From contig NC_063265.1 of NCBI RefSeq assembly GCF_019578655.1, forward strand, positions 248,001-312,000: a DNA stretch of 64,000 nt, given 5' to 3'. The DNA comes from Ricinus communis (Eukaryota; Streptophyta; Magnoliopsida; Malpighiales; Euphorbiaceae). The notes under the pieces were generated by a model. The model saw only the letters and a list, made by a program, of their open reading frames with translations. It had not been told where the DNA came from and made no database searches. Shown here piece after piece: positions 1 to 11,700 of this stretch (position 1 is the stretch's first letter; each line of letters starts with the position of its first letter). A program made the position numbers and the translations under genes.

Positions 1-70
1 GCTTTTTCATGGCGGTCTTGGATTTCTTGAGCATTTTTATGTTTCAGAGCCAATTCTACATGATTAGGAC
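1..70 (-). CDS. possible internal exon of an unidentified neighbouring gene (partial)
   Basis: Read on the minus strand, an AG acceptor after a T-rich tract (71-72, with thymines to 79) is followed by an open frame to the window edge. It encodes a charged helical stretch beginning PNHVELALKHKNAQEIQ. The other two frames contain stops at once. I do not recognise the protein. The splice-like acceptor and the helix-like composition are the only support, and the rest of the gene would lie to the left, outside the window. It could be chance. Confidence 0.3.
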
Positions 71-72
71 CT

Positions 73-670
73 AAAAAAATGAAGCAAAAGAGATAAAGAA
101 AAAGGTTAAAAAAAATTAAGTCACACAAACCCTAGAAATAAGACAAATTAGTAAATGAAAATGACAATTTTTAGATTCTGATCATGGAATCCTAAAACCA
201 ACTTTAATTATAAAAACATAAAGAAATTCCATATTTAATATGTTACCCTAATAATTTGACTTAATTGGATCTAAAGAACCAAAAGCAAACATGTTAACAT
301 ATTTAAAATCCTGCATATTCTTATTATCATATTCAATTCCTAGCATATGTTCATATTATCAAATTCAATGCCTGGTAAGCATGTTAGTTCAGAAGAAAGC
401 TTATTCTAATCATTTAAAACACATAAGAAATAATAAATCCAAAATAAAATCTAATCATGTTTCTAAAACATAAAACATAAAGGAATACAAGAACTAGTTT
501 AATAGGAAAGATGATGTTGATGATGCTGGATATAGAGAAACCCTCAGGTTGTCACTGTAGATAGTTGTTCTACGAGTCAGAGCATATGACAAAATGGTTG
601 AATCGGAAATAAGCTAGAAATTCAATTCTGCTTTGAGATTTCAGAAAAACTTTTGTCGTTCTAAATGGGT
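73..670. other. AT-rich non-coding stretch
   Basis: No coding frame or recognised element is visible. If 1-70 is an exon, this could be its upstream intron. The stretch ends where the first 57-bp piece of the 655-bp tandem duplication begins. Confidence 0.4.
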
Positions 671-727
671 TTTCTACATTAGAATTCTTTCTTAGTGGCT
701 TGCTAAGAACTAACTTTCTACATATGT
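671..727. repeat. left end of tandem-duplication unit 1 (57 bp), cut off from its remainder
   Basis: This 57-bp segment recurs at 6599-6655. In the second copy it runs straight into cgatgtatcag, whereas here that continuation only appears at 6001, after the Athila-related element. The unit was therefore split by that insertion. Fifty-seven bases is far too long for a retrotransposon target-site duplication. Confidence 0.75.
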
Positions 728-1309
728 ACTCCCCGCAACTCTCTCTCGCACTCAATACTGTGCAGAAACCGAACCAGCCGCCAGGGCTATATGTCACTCT
801 TTTTCCTCTCTTTTTTTCTAAGAAAAATTCATTTTTCTTATATATTTAACTCAAGACGGCCGTGTTCAAGGTCAGTGGTCAAGACGTCAAGTCCAGCCGC
901 GGTTGAAACCTGTGGATCTCACCAAGTAGGGTTTCACCACGGTAGTGTTTCTCCCCGTGTTGACCACCACGGGCCGTGTTGCTCCTCGTTATCCACCACG
1001 AAGGCCGTGGTGGCTATGAAAACCGTGTCCAAAGTGCCAATTTCAAGAATCAAAGTTATTGGTTGAGCACGGCCGAGTCCAGGCCGTGCTCAATGTATGC
1101 ATCATGGGCTCTTGTTCGATCTTAATGAATTCTCGTCCGCTTCCGCACGTATTGATCTATAATTGCTTAAACACCGATGATGGTCCTATAAATGTTCCCC
1201 GAAATGCAAAAGCACACAAAACACGGGTGATCTGGGAATAAAAGCACAATAATTGCTAAGAACATACGCAATAATATGCAAGCAAATATGTGTAAAACTA
1301 TGCTCATCA
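728..1309 (-). repeat. truncated 3' LTR of Athila-related copy 1
   Basis: It starts TGATGAGCATAG on the minus strand at 1309, preceded by a polypurine-like GTGTGGGG tract. It matches about 5400-5999 of the 5' LTR and lacks the remaining roughly 900 bp. It contains a perfect 10-bp inverted repeat, GAGCACGGCC/GGCCGTGCTC with a 7-nt loop, at 1065-1091. Confidence 0.75.
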
Positions 1310-3053
1310 AATTACCCCACACTTAAGCTATTGCTTGTCCTCAAGCAATTAACAACTCACCTCATAAAACTACAGTTAGCAATTCCTTTCAGTTTATGCC
1401 CCTAGTCCACAATGTGAGAGTATTCAACACATCTCAAAGGATACTCAATCATAAATCAAATTACAAATCATTAACAAAGAATGGAAATAATATTAATGCA
1501 TGAGTAACTTAAATGACAACTCAACACAAACATCATGAACCAATGCCTCACAGGGATCACTCAAGTCGCTCAAAGTGTATATTAGGTGAATAAAAAATGC
1601 CTTAAAGCAAATGCACAAGACCCGCTCACCATAAGCTTGCTCATAAATCATATCTTCGCAAAGGGTCTTTACCAAGGTTGAAATGGGGCTAAGATAAAGG
1701 TACGGAGATTTAGATAGAAGTGTGAAAGTGCTGGAATTCGTGCGATAAATAATAGTATATGCTCAAAGGATTAAATGCCTAAGATCACAAAAAGAATCAT
1801 TCACTAAAATCCCTACTTCATAGAATAACGCTCGCAAATGCTCTAAATCCAATAAAAAGATAAATAATTAAAGAGATTTGTTTATTATATATTCTTTTTT
1901 TTTCTTCTTCTTCTTTTTTTTTTATAATAATGAACTAGCAGCTTATTAGCGACTGCTGCATACAACTCGAATAAACATAAAGAATAACAAATACAAATTG
2001 GATCAAAGGGAGCATTTAAAATATCAAAAAGATTTAGTGAATTTACCAACATAGCAACTAGCATTTTAATCCCACATAAAGTTGAATAAATCACAGAAAG
2101 AAATTCCAGCATAAGGGTAAAGGAAAGATAAATGTAAAGAATGGTATAATTGAAGTGTATAGGTGTAGATTATGAAGAAAAGGTTAAGGCTCAAACACTG
2201 GCTAACTAATGGAAACATAAGGTGATAGGCTTTTGGTCAAATGTGGTGAATCCTAAATCGCCCAAATCATCTCATGGTATTCACAATATTCATGTAACTT
2301 CAACACGCATTACAAAGCAAGTTCTAGAAGCAAAGTTAAGTATAATGCACACTCAAACAAGAAATATAAAGAGCATAAGTATAATGAATGCTCAACTGGC
2401 TCAAAATCTCACTTTCAGGTGTGGTATTAGGTGCAGTTGGTTCGCAACATCATTAATTGAATCATTACTTAAGAAACACATGCATATGATATTATCAACG
2501 TTCTAAGTTAAAATTCGACAATTCGAAAAATAATTAAATAACACCGGTTTAACCCTAAGTAGGTTGATGTGTAAAACACCATAAATTGTTTTCTAAGGAC
2601 AATGAACAGCAAAGAAAAGTAACTACAATTCTATAAATCAAGTCATCAATCAGCTCAAAGATAGCATACTCAAGTGCATAAAAACACAGTGTCCTAACAT
2701 CCCCTAAAAATACACAACACCTAGCTATAGTAATTTCAGATATATTAAAAACCATATGAGAGATTAAGGTTTACTCATAAGTACCCCACACTTGAAGAAC
2801 ACACTGTCCTCAGTGTAAAATGTTATGGATACCCCGCATGGAATACTCAACTAAGAGAACAAAGGCAATACAATCCAAGTGCATGACATGTATGAAAAAT
2901 AAAGTAAATAAATGCAGAAAAATAAAAAGATCTAGGGGACTGCCCTGATCATCCATCGAGGCTGATGTTGTGGAAATTCAGTGCCTCCTCGGTAGAATCT
3001 GAAAATAATAAAATAAAGAAATAAAATCAAAACTAAAAATATGAAAACTAAAA

Positions 3054-4340
3054 CTAATGAAATGTTTCAAAACAAAAGGTTAAAATATTAAAGATTAAAG
3101 ATAAAGTTTGGGGTGCCTCCCAAAAGCGCTTCTTTTTGATGTGATGAGTCTTTTTAGCTGGACTCATGGTGAAAAGCAAACGGTGGGGATTGGCGACCAT
3201 CCATCCTTCTTCCAAGCAAATGGCTTCAAATATCCGCTTAGAGGGACAATCGTCAACTTCCTCTTCCCGACAATCAAGCAAGCTGCCAGTATGATGGGCA
3301 AAACTCACTCCTCATATATTTGCACGTAGTCATGATGCTCTAGGGGCTCTTCTAATTTGAAAGTTGGAGTTTCAACAATTGGAATGATCGACGGTTGGGC
3401 AATTTCTTCAGGAGTGTTGATGGTTTTCTTCAGTCCTTGGCTTGGTTCACTTGCTAGGAGAAACTCGAGCTCCTCCAAGACTTCTTCATTGGATAACTCG
3501 TGCTCATCTTCCATCATCGAAGGGACTTGTGGAAAATCTACCAATAATTCCTCTAACTGCAACTCGGCATCATCAATCGGCATTCTCGCTGATAGTCTTT
3601 CGGAGGAATTATGTTCGCCTCTTCCTTTTCTGGTTCTATCTCCATGTTCAAAGAGTCGTCCTGCACATAAGCATCATCGTCAAACATAATAGATAAACTA
3701 GAAAAATTCTCACCTGAACGCAAAGTGATGGCGCTTCAAATGTTCCTCGGATTCAAAGTAACGTTTGATGGAGTTCTCAATTGCTCTTCCGCTAGTAACT
3801 TGAAGATTAAGCCTACTTGATGCTCTATGTTGTTAATCGAGGCTTGTTGATCTTCAAGTAACCTCTCATTTGTTGGAATCTTTCCTCAAGACTTGTTATG
3901 AACCTCATCATCGGCCTCCTCCGACACTAACTCTTCATCTTGAGTCAAGGTGTAACATTAGGGTCGCTGATGTAGTTGCTGAATTCCTAGTGGTTCTTGG
4001 CCATCTAAGCTCCATCCAAAGGGTGAATGAGTGCTCCACTCTTGATTGTAGGTGCTTCCATACGAGTCATTTGGCCAACTTCCGTATAATTCACCCTGCT
4101 CACGCTATAAGAACAATGAGCAACATCACTATACAATGGACAATCATTACACACATGTAAACCACAACAAAATTCACAAAAGACTTGAGATGAAAGGATA
4201 GGAGAAGAGAGTTGATCGGTAGCCCTACAAAACGATTCCACTCGAGCATCTAAAGATGCACGGGCATCCCAATTTTTAGCACTCTCTTGGTTCCTGATCC
4301 CATTTTCCAATGTGTCATACAAAGAGTTTGAATTTAGCAT
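3054..4340 (-). pseudogene. broken gag-like ORF of Athila-related copy 1
   Basis: The frame opens with ATG at 4340 (MLNSNSLYDTLENGIRNQ), about 140 bp after the primer site. It runs to 4005 and then continues in other frames to an acidic, glutamate-rich segment (3583-3305, containing DAELQLEELLVDFPQV) and a terminal piece to 3054. The same protein is far less broken in copy 2 (42760-41476), and its first 58 or so residues recur at 63608. The N-terminal half resembles the small-peptide plus CCHC-like stretch of Athila-type gag proteins, but I see no clear full zinc knuckle. Frameshifts mean no intact product. Confidence 0.6.
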
Positions 4341-4478
4341 TGAACCTCCTTATCATTCACTATCTGAATCATAAACTTAAACTAAATAAATATGCACAAA
4401 TAAAATAAAATAATAAGAAAGAAAGAAAAAAAATGGCTAAATTAACAAATAGCAAATTTCACTCTAGTTTTCAAACAT

Positions 4479-4496
4479 TCCCCGGCAACGGCGCCA
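4479..4496 (-). other. primer-binding site of Athila-related copy 1
   Basis: The sequence TGGCGCCGTTGCCGGGGA lies six bases inside the 5' LTR end on the minus strand. This is the primer site found in Athila-type plant retrotransposons, complementary to the 3' end of a host tRNA. The identical 18-mer occurs at 42918-42935 (minus) and 63463-63480 (plus). Confidence 0.85.
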
Positions 4497-4502
4497 AAAA
4501 CT

Positions 4503-5999
4503 TGATGGGTGCTAATCGTGTTAGCTACAATCTAAGGCAGTTTACCTATCGATGCAGTCTAGCACTAATGGCGAGTATCAAGGTCGTATTCCTCGGGAAA
4601 GTGAAAGCTCAGAGTTACTCCTTTATTCTTTGTTATATTAACCTAAAATGGATAATGAATAATTTCTAAACTAACTATTAACTACAAGCTAAGTTCCGAG
4701 GGAGATGCAGGAGTAATTGATAAATGAAATAATCAAGACAAGAAGACAAACCCAAAGGGAATCTAAACTAGTTGGCAACCGAACAAAAGATAAAGGATCG
4801 GTGAGTCTAATTATGCTACCCGTGGACAAATTCTTAACCGAATTCGGTTTCTCTCTCGAGATAACAGAATTCCTAAACCTAATAACCTAAAGTTGGAATC
4901 TCTTCCTAACGATTGATTCTTAAATTAGCATTAAGCTTTAATCCGCCTCTATTAAGCTTTGTTAATTCTTAATCCGGCTAGTTAATTATCCTTATCTCTA
5001 AGAGATTATTAACCAGTTCTTGCTATTCAAAATTTCAATTGCCAAACGGATTTCTCAATCTCATAAAGCAATCTAAACATCACAATTCACAACGTCTCAT
5101 GAATAATGCATAATCTTATTAATACTGAAAACAAGAAGAATACAAAACCAACTCAAACAATCCAACAATATAATATCAAGCCAACATAGTAAAGAAATCC
5201 CAATGGATTAAATCAGTCTAGCTAAACATGTTCATGTTTAAAACAATCTAGGAAATCAATTACAATGAAAGAATAATAAAAATAAAACATGTACACCCTT
5301 TTCTCTCGAATTGGATGAACGACTTCAAATCCGGATCTACACTTTGATTAATCTCCCAAACTGCCTCTTGAATTGCTTCCACTACGGTTTTGCACTCGGA
5401 ACCTTGTGATTCCGGGATTCTTACTCCCCGCGAACTCTCTCTCGCACTCAATAATCGCGTAAACCGAACCAGCCCGCCAAAGGTTATATGTCACTCTTTT
5501 CCTCTCTTTTTTCTAAGAAAAATTCATTTTTCTTATATATTTAACTCAAAGACGGCCGTGTTCAAGGTCGGCCGGTCGACTAGAAGTCCAGCCGGCCGAA
5601 CCGTGGATCTCACCAGTAGGGTTTCACCACTGCAGTGTTTCTCCCTGTGTTGGCCACCACGGGCCGTGTTGCCTGTTATCCACCACAGCCGCGGTCAAGG
5701 CCGTGGTGGCTACAAAACCATGCCCAAAGTGCCAATTTCAAGAATCAGTTATTGGTTGAGCACGGCCGAGTCCAGCCGTGCTCAATGTATGCATCATAGC
5801 TCTTGTTCGATCTTGATGAATTCTCGTCCGTTTCTGCACGTATTGATCTATAATTGCTTAAACACCGATGATGGTCCTATAAATGTTCCTGAAATGCAAA
5901 AGAACACAAAACACGGGTGATCTGGGAATAAAAGCACAATAATTGCCAAGAACATACGCAATAATATGCAAGCAAATATATGTAAAACTATGCTCATCA
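4503..5999 (-). repeat. 5' LTR of Athila-related copy 1 (about 1.5 kb)
   Basis: It runs TGATGAGC...ATCA on the minus strand. Roughly 4503-5250 aligns with the LTRs of copies 2 and 3, whereas 5260-5999 (the U3 side) differs from copy 2 and is closer to copy 3. It contains the CACGGCC/GGCCGTG inverted repeats (e.g. 5758-5783). Confidence 0.8.
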
Positions 6000-6000
6000 T

Positions 6001-6598
6001 CGATGTATCAGTATTGCTTAAAGAATACCTTGAGAAAATATAACTAACCTTAAATCTAGGATGTATCATTCTATTTATAGCAGTACGGTTAGGAAATGAA
6101 TTTTTTGAATATCACAATAAATTAATATATATCAAAACACTAAAATATTATTTTCAACTTTATTATTTTTACTTTACTTTATTTTTTCTATTATATCTTT
6201 TATATTTTTTTTATATGAAATGAATTTTTGAATATGTCAAATTAAAGTCAGCATAACTTAAATATTTAACTCCAATTGAAAAAAGCCAGTATGTTTACCG
6301 AGGATAGTATTACCAATATATTTTATTATAATACATTTAAAACATACTTTCATTTTACCTTTACTTTTTTAAAAAAAGTTTTGATACATCCAAATTGCAA
6401 CTTTATTTCCTTTACCGGAAGAACTGAGAACTACAATAAAACACATTTTGTTTAGCTTCCAAGGTGATGTTAAGGACTCCCAAAGCTGAGACAGAACAAG
6501 CATAAGCCTAATTCATGGTCAAGTACATGCATTCTATCATCTTGGAGTCTTCATTTTATTTATTTGTTCATTTATACTGTATTAATCTATAAATTTAG
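6001..6598. repeat. tandem-duplication unit 1, main part
   Basis: It matches 6656-7251 nearly base for base, with only scattered substitutions and one-base indels. No coding frame or transposon signature is visible, and the sequence is AT-rich. Confidence 0.85.
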
Positions 6599-7251
6599 TT
6601 TCTACATTAGAATTCTTTCTTAGTGGCTTGCTAAGAACTAACTTTCTACATATGTCGATGTATCAGTATTGCTTAAAGAATACCTTGAGAAAATATAACT
6701 AACCTTAAATCTAGGATGTATTATTCTATTTATAGCAGTATGGTTAGGAAATGAATTTTTTGAATATCACAATAAATTAATATATATCAAAACACTAAAA
6801 TATTATTTTCAACTTTATTATTTTTACTTTACTTTATTTTTTCTGTTATATCTTTTATATTTTTTTATATGAAATGAATTTTTGAATATGTCAAATTAAA
6901 GTCAGCATAACTTAAATATTTAACTCCAATTGAAAAAAGCCAATATGTTTACCGAAGATAGTATTATCAATATATTTTATTATAATACATTTAAAACATA
7001 CTTTCATTTTACCTTTACTTTTTTAAAAAAAGTTTTGATACATCCAAATTGCAACTTTATTTCCTTTACAGGAAGAACTGAGAACTACAATAAAACACAT
7101 TTTGTTTAGCTTCCAAGGTGATGTTAAGGACTCCCAAAGCTGAGACAGAACAAGCATAAGCCTAATTCATGGTCAAGTACATGCATTCTATCATCTTGGA
7201 GTCTTCATTTTATTTATCTGTTCATTTATACTGTATTAATCTATAAATTTA
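6599..7251. repeat. tandem-duplication unit 2 (653 bp, uninterrupted)
   Basis: It begins with the 57-bp segment also found at 671-727 and continues as the second copy of 6001-6598. It ends beside a run of cytosines just downstream of the S-acyltransferase gene. Confidence 0.85.
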
Positions 7252-7697
7252 CGACCCCCCCCCATAGCTTTACCCCAAACTTAACAGATAAATTCACACT
7301 GCCAAAAGAAACAGGCAAGATCAGAGGAATGCAAATTACATACCCACACAAACACTTTGGAAAGGCATAATGGTTAATCTTCTGTAATGTAACCCATAAA
7401 ATTGTACCGTGTTAGAAAGAACTCTAGAAACCCTTTAGGCCACATTGTGAAGGGAAGTGAGTTTGTTGAGATCATCTTGACTTGCATTCTTCACCTGAAG
7501 CTGGTGTCCAACCGCTAACGTCCTGTAAAGAAGAAACCGCTTGAACCTCGCAATGCATTTACAACAATCTAAAATTGCAAGGTTCCTGGGGCTGCTGAGC
7601 TGCTCCCAAGAGCTTTCTTCTTCAAGCCCGAATTGTCTCATCTCACCAGATCAATTGGACAAAAAATTGTACAGAAATCCTGTTAGAAATTCAAATT
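7252..7697 (-). other. probable 3' UTR and downstream flank of the S-acyltransferase gene
   Basis: This follows the stop codon on the minus strand. A 68-codon open frame here (7641-7435) is out of context with the gene's protein and is probably fortuitous. No clear polyadenylation signal can be assigned. Confidence 0.4.
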
Positions 7698-8792
7698 TTA
7701 ACTCTTCCTTAATCCAGACATAGAAGGAGGATTCTGCTCTGAACCCCCAGGTACAAACACAGGAAGTTGGTTTGAGCCAGAATCTCTTTTGAATCTAGAT
7801 TCCCTAGGCAAGTTCAGTGCCAGCCTCTGTTGACCCTCTCTTGAACCTGAACCTCCACTTCTTGAACCATCCCTAACTGGCAGACTCAAAAGTGGGCCAC
7901 CAAAGAAAATGGAATCCCCCGAGTACATCAGTTTCTCAGCTTGCTGTGCAGGAGTCTTAATCGCTGAAGATGAAGACACTTCCGGTGGAATGATCGGCTT
8001 TCTACCTTGATTGCTAATCTCTGAACTAGATTTTGGCACTCCTATTTGTGTTGTTGATCTGTTTCTAGCCTCAGAAGCTGAGACAGGAATTGATACATAC
8101 CTGCCAGCATCTTGGTCCCAAACAACAGATGTTCTTTTGACTTCTCGAAGAAGAGAAGTAGCTGGTGCTGAAAGAAGTAATGGATCAGTACTACTTCCCT
8201 TCTGCATAACCTTTTCACTGATTCCTGATATAGGATCTGATAGAGGGTCCTTTCCAGAAAGAATAGGTGCCTTGGAAGCTACAGGATGTTCAGGAACAAA
8301 GTCAGGGACTGAGTTTGCTGCACTAAAATGACCCAAACCATGAGTTTGCGGTAGTGGGCTAAGTGTGACTGATTCATGGATGTGGCTTGGGCTGCTGAAG
8401 CTACTAACGCTTTGAGTCCCAGTTTCATACTCATCCCTGCTACCTTGACTTGGAACAAAAGAGTTTGCAAGGGTAGATAATCTCAGCTCATTCTTAATAT
8501 CTTTGTTTGCACCCATGTCGGTGCTCACACTACTTCTGACACTCATGTTACCACTAGAGCTATATTCAGGATCTGTTAGACGATGGTTATCAACAGGCCT
8601 TAACACTGAGGAAGACGCCCTGGCTTTGGCTGCTGCCCTCATAGCCTCACTTGAGTCTAATTTTGCAAGTCTCCAAGCACTAATTCTAACAGGCCTTTTG
8701 GGAAGCTTGATCCCTCTTTCTGCTGCTCCAGCTGCATCTGGATCAATAGTTGATGGGACCATCCCAGGCTCCAAGTGCGGTACAACTTCATC
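7698..8792 (-). CDS. PAT19/20: exon 9 of the S-acyltransferase gene: cytosolic C-terminal tail and stop
   Basis: The acceptor TGATAG precedes GATGAAGTTGTACC, continuing the exon 8 frame (VDYQ | [10 protein letters not shown]). The exon encodes 364 residues, residues 374-737 of the protein: a basic patch ([17 protein letters not shown]), long Ser/Thr-rich low-complexity sequence, conserved islands including [15 protein letters not shown] and [11 protein letters not shown], and the end SGLRKS. These islands are characteristic of the plant PAT19-PAT22 group and distinguish it from shorter DHHC enzymes. The frame is open throughout. Confidence 0.92.
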   Translation of the reverse strand, partial: DEVVPHLEPGMVPSTIDPDAAGAAERGIKLPKRPVRISAWRLAKLDSSEAMRAAAKARASSSVLRPVDNHRLTDPEYSSSGNMSVRSSVSTDMGANKDIKNELRLSTLANSFVPSQGSRDEYETGTQSVSSFSSPSHIHESVTLSPLPQTHGLGHFSAANSVPDFVPEHPVASKAPILSGKDPLSDPISGISEKVMQKGSSTDPLLLSAPATSLLREVKRTSVVWDQDAGRYVSIPVSASEARNRSTTQIGVPKSSSEISNQGRKPIIPPEVSSSSAIKTPAQQAEKLMYSGDSIFFGGPLLSLPVRDGSRSGGSGSREGQQRLALNLPRESRFKRDSGSNQLPVFVPGGSEQNPPSMSGLRKS

Positions 8793-11700
8793 CTATCACA
8801 ACCAAAATTTAAACAAGTGTTTTCAACAACTATGAAGGTAAAAGCTTGTTCTAGGTAATTATTTACAATTCTAACCATAAGAAATTTTGAAACTTTTTAA
8901 ATGAAAAACAAAATGTAGGAGATAGGGAATTGACAACTGACTCTTAATGCTTTTCATAGCTGTTCAATACTTCAGATTTTATACTACTGAATGAATTTGA
9001 TAAAGGACCTCATATACTCAAATAGGCTAGTTTTGTGAAAAGCTGAGTATATCATTTTAATGGATGGAACAAAATTCTGTTTGAATTTGCAGAATAATAA
9101 GAATGAAGTTAATTTGAGTTAATATAGTATACTGGGTTCCGCTTATAGGACAAAAGATACCAATGAGATTCCAGTCATTACATTAACTAAGTTAAAATGC
9201 ATATTAGACATGAAAGCATAAAGAAAAAAATTTAATGAAATAAAAATTCATAGCTTGAGAGGACGTTGCGAGATTGTACATGTGTCAACAACATATTAAA
9301 ATGATAATGGAATTCAATGCAGAAAAGAAATGAAACCTGACAAGCACAGAATCACATAAGGATCTGCAAAGAAAGGTAAGATTATGGATTTGTTTGTTTG
9401 GAAATGTTAGGTGGAATTGAGAATGGGAGAGTCAACAGGTAGTAGTTCTAGATCAATTAACTTCATCTAACAACTCTATCCAGTTGATTCTTTTCAGCTT
9501 TTCCGATAAACAGTGAGAATAGAACCTGCAAGATATTCATATACAAGAAAGTACAAAACCAGAAATAAATTGAACAGACATTTGTCCACTTTTACCAATT
9601 AACATGAGATGGCTTGTTACGGATGCCTTTGTAGAATGCAAATATTCACGAGTCAAAGGGTGCCAAGGATGGTAATTGATATCTAGGATATTAGAATCCT
9701 ATTAGGTTTCCTAGATTAGAAGAACTTATAATTAGGAAGTTTTTATAAGAGTAAATTATAGAGGTTTCCTAGATTAGAAGAACTTTTGATTAGGAATTTT
9801 TTATAAAACTAAATTATAGCTTTCCTAAGTAACTTTCCTACTTCTATATAATAAGCAAGTCCTATTTAAAGGACGTAAAAGATAAAAATAAGACAAGCAG
9901 AATTTTACCGAACTTCAGAGATCAGAAACTCTCTTTCAAACAAGTTCTAAGGTATCAAGCTCCCTTCTAACGAGCTTGAGTGATTCCAACAAAAAGGCGC
10001 ATGAATAAGAACAAAGGAAATGCCTTGCAGGATTTTTGCCCTGTGACACTATCCTTATCTTGCAGTCTTAACAATTTGGTATCAGAGCCAGACATGATGG
10101 GTGATTCTAGTTAGAATACCGACATTGGATCCCTCCTCCAACAAGAACGAGCAGCAAATGAGGCTAGGATTACAGAGGTGGAGACACCGCTGGGCAGCCA
10201 ACTGCATCAGTTATCTCTTCAATTACAAGAAAGATTTGCTGCATTATCCCATTATACCGAAGAGATTCTGCTAGAACTGCTAGCAGCAGCAATATACTTG
10301 GACAACCACAAACCCGACAGCTCCTCAGCCATCTGGGGGAGGAGCACCACCAAGTGAGGTGGTTCCCCGGTATACTAAACTCGATTTTCCGAATTCTGAT
10401 GGCTTAGAGGACCAATGGTTTGGCTAAGTTCTCCAATCAACACATAAGTGAGGCAGATAAGGTGGGATTGGCAGCGTCCCATATGTTAGGAGAGGCGCAA
10501 TTATGGTACCACCAATTGGAACAAGAAAGGCCCTTAGTTGATTGGGTGGAATTTAAAGAGTATTGCATTCTCCGGTTCGGACCTCCTGTGTGTAGTAATC
10601 CACTGGGTGAGATGGTCAACTTGAAACAAACAAGCATCGAAGAATAACGCCAGCTCCAAGAACGATTAGCAAGAGCAAGCAAATATGTCTACACAGACCA
10701 GCACGTCAGCTTGTTCACAGAGGAGCTGTCGAACCCTATTAGGCTGGATGTTGAGCTCCATAATCCCCCAGATTTGTTACATGCAATGAATCTGGCTCAA
10801 GCATTTGAAAAGAAGCAAATATTGATGAAGGAAGCAATAGCGAGGAAGGGGTCTTGGCAAAATGCTAGGAGCAATTTCACTTTTGCTAACAATTTGGCAA
10901 ATTCGACTTCCATACTTTCTACAGACAACAACATCCAGAGAGCAACCACTGCGCCTTCATCTACCCCTTTCATCAAAAAGTTATCAAGGGCTGAAATGGC
11001 AGGGAGAAGGGCAAAAGGATTACGTTATAACTGCAACGAACCTTATACAACTACACATCAATGCAAGAAGCTATTTTGGTTGGAACTAGCTGACGCAAGT
11101 AATAGTGAACAACCATCAAAACATGAGGGTGAACCGGAAAATTCATTGCACGCCTTCACAGGTCAGTAGGGCACCAAAACAATGCAATTGCAGGCCATCA
11201 TGAAGGAACAACCGTTGTTGAGTTTGGTAGATTTAGGTAGTACACAATTTCATTAGTTCTACAGCAGCCAAACGAACTGGATTGCCAATCCAACCTCAGA
11301 CAGGGGCAAGTGTGTCAGTGGCCAATACAAAGAAAGTTTACAATGAAGAAATTTGTTCGGGTGTATTGTTTTCTATTGCTGCCCATGATTTTCAAGCTGA
11401 CCTTTATGTTATTCCTTTGGCTGGTTTTGATATTGTGCTAGGTTTTAAATGGTCGCAAACTTTGGGCCCATTCTCTAGGACTTTGCTGCACTCGCTGTGT
11501 TTTAACTCTGGAAGCAAACAAATAACACTCGAGGACAACAAACAGGTCAGAACTGTCAACTCCACTTAGTCCATGATTCGAGGAACAACCAAGACAGCCT
11601 TAGTGTAGTGCAGCTTTTGGCAAAATTTTCTGATTTCTTTCAGGAGCCAAGGGGACTGCCACCACTCCACAATTGTGATCATCATATTTGTTTACTATCG

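Larger units (their letters stand above)
728..5999 (-). mobile_element. Athila-related non-autonomous LTR retrotransposon, copy 1 (3' LTR truncated)
   Basis: On the minus strand the order is: 5' LTR (5999 down to 4503), an 18-bp primer site TGGCGCCGTTGCCGGGGA (4496-4479) typical of Athila-type Ty3/gypsy elements, a gag-like reading frame (about 4340-3054), AT-rich internal DNA, a G-rich tract, then a 3' LTR that stops after about 580 bp. No protease, reverse transcriptase, RNase H or integrase coding is visible in the roughly 3.2 kb interior, so the copy would depend on an autonomous relative. The outer part of the 3' LTR is missing, and no target-site duplication can be found. Insertion split a pre-existing 655-bp repeat unit. 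Confidence 0.8.

Noticed and set aside
671..727. 57-bp direct repeat as a target-site duplication
   Set aside because: Far longer than the 5 bp of LTR elements, and it is explained by the tandem duplication.
7435..7641. 68-codon minus-strand frame after the S-acyltransferase stop as an extra exon
   Set aside because: The protein already ends at a family-typical position, and the frame has no similarity to PAT C-termini.
8011..8331. Plus-strand open frame of about 106 codons (also 8503-8835)
   Set aside because: Antisense shadows of the conserved exon 9 coding sequence.
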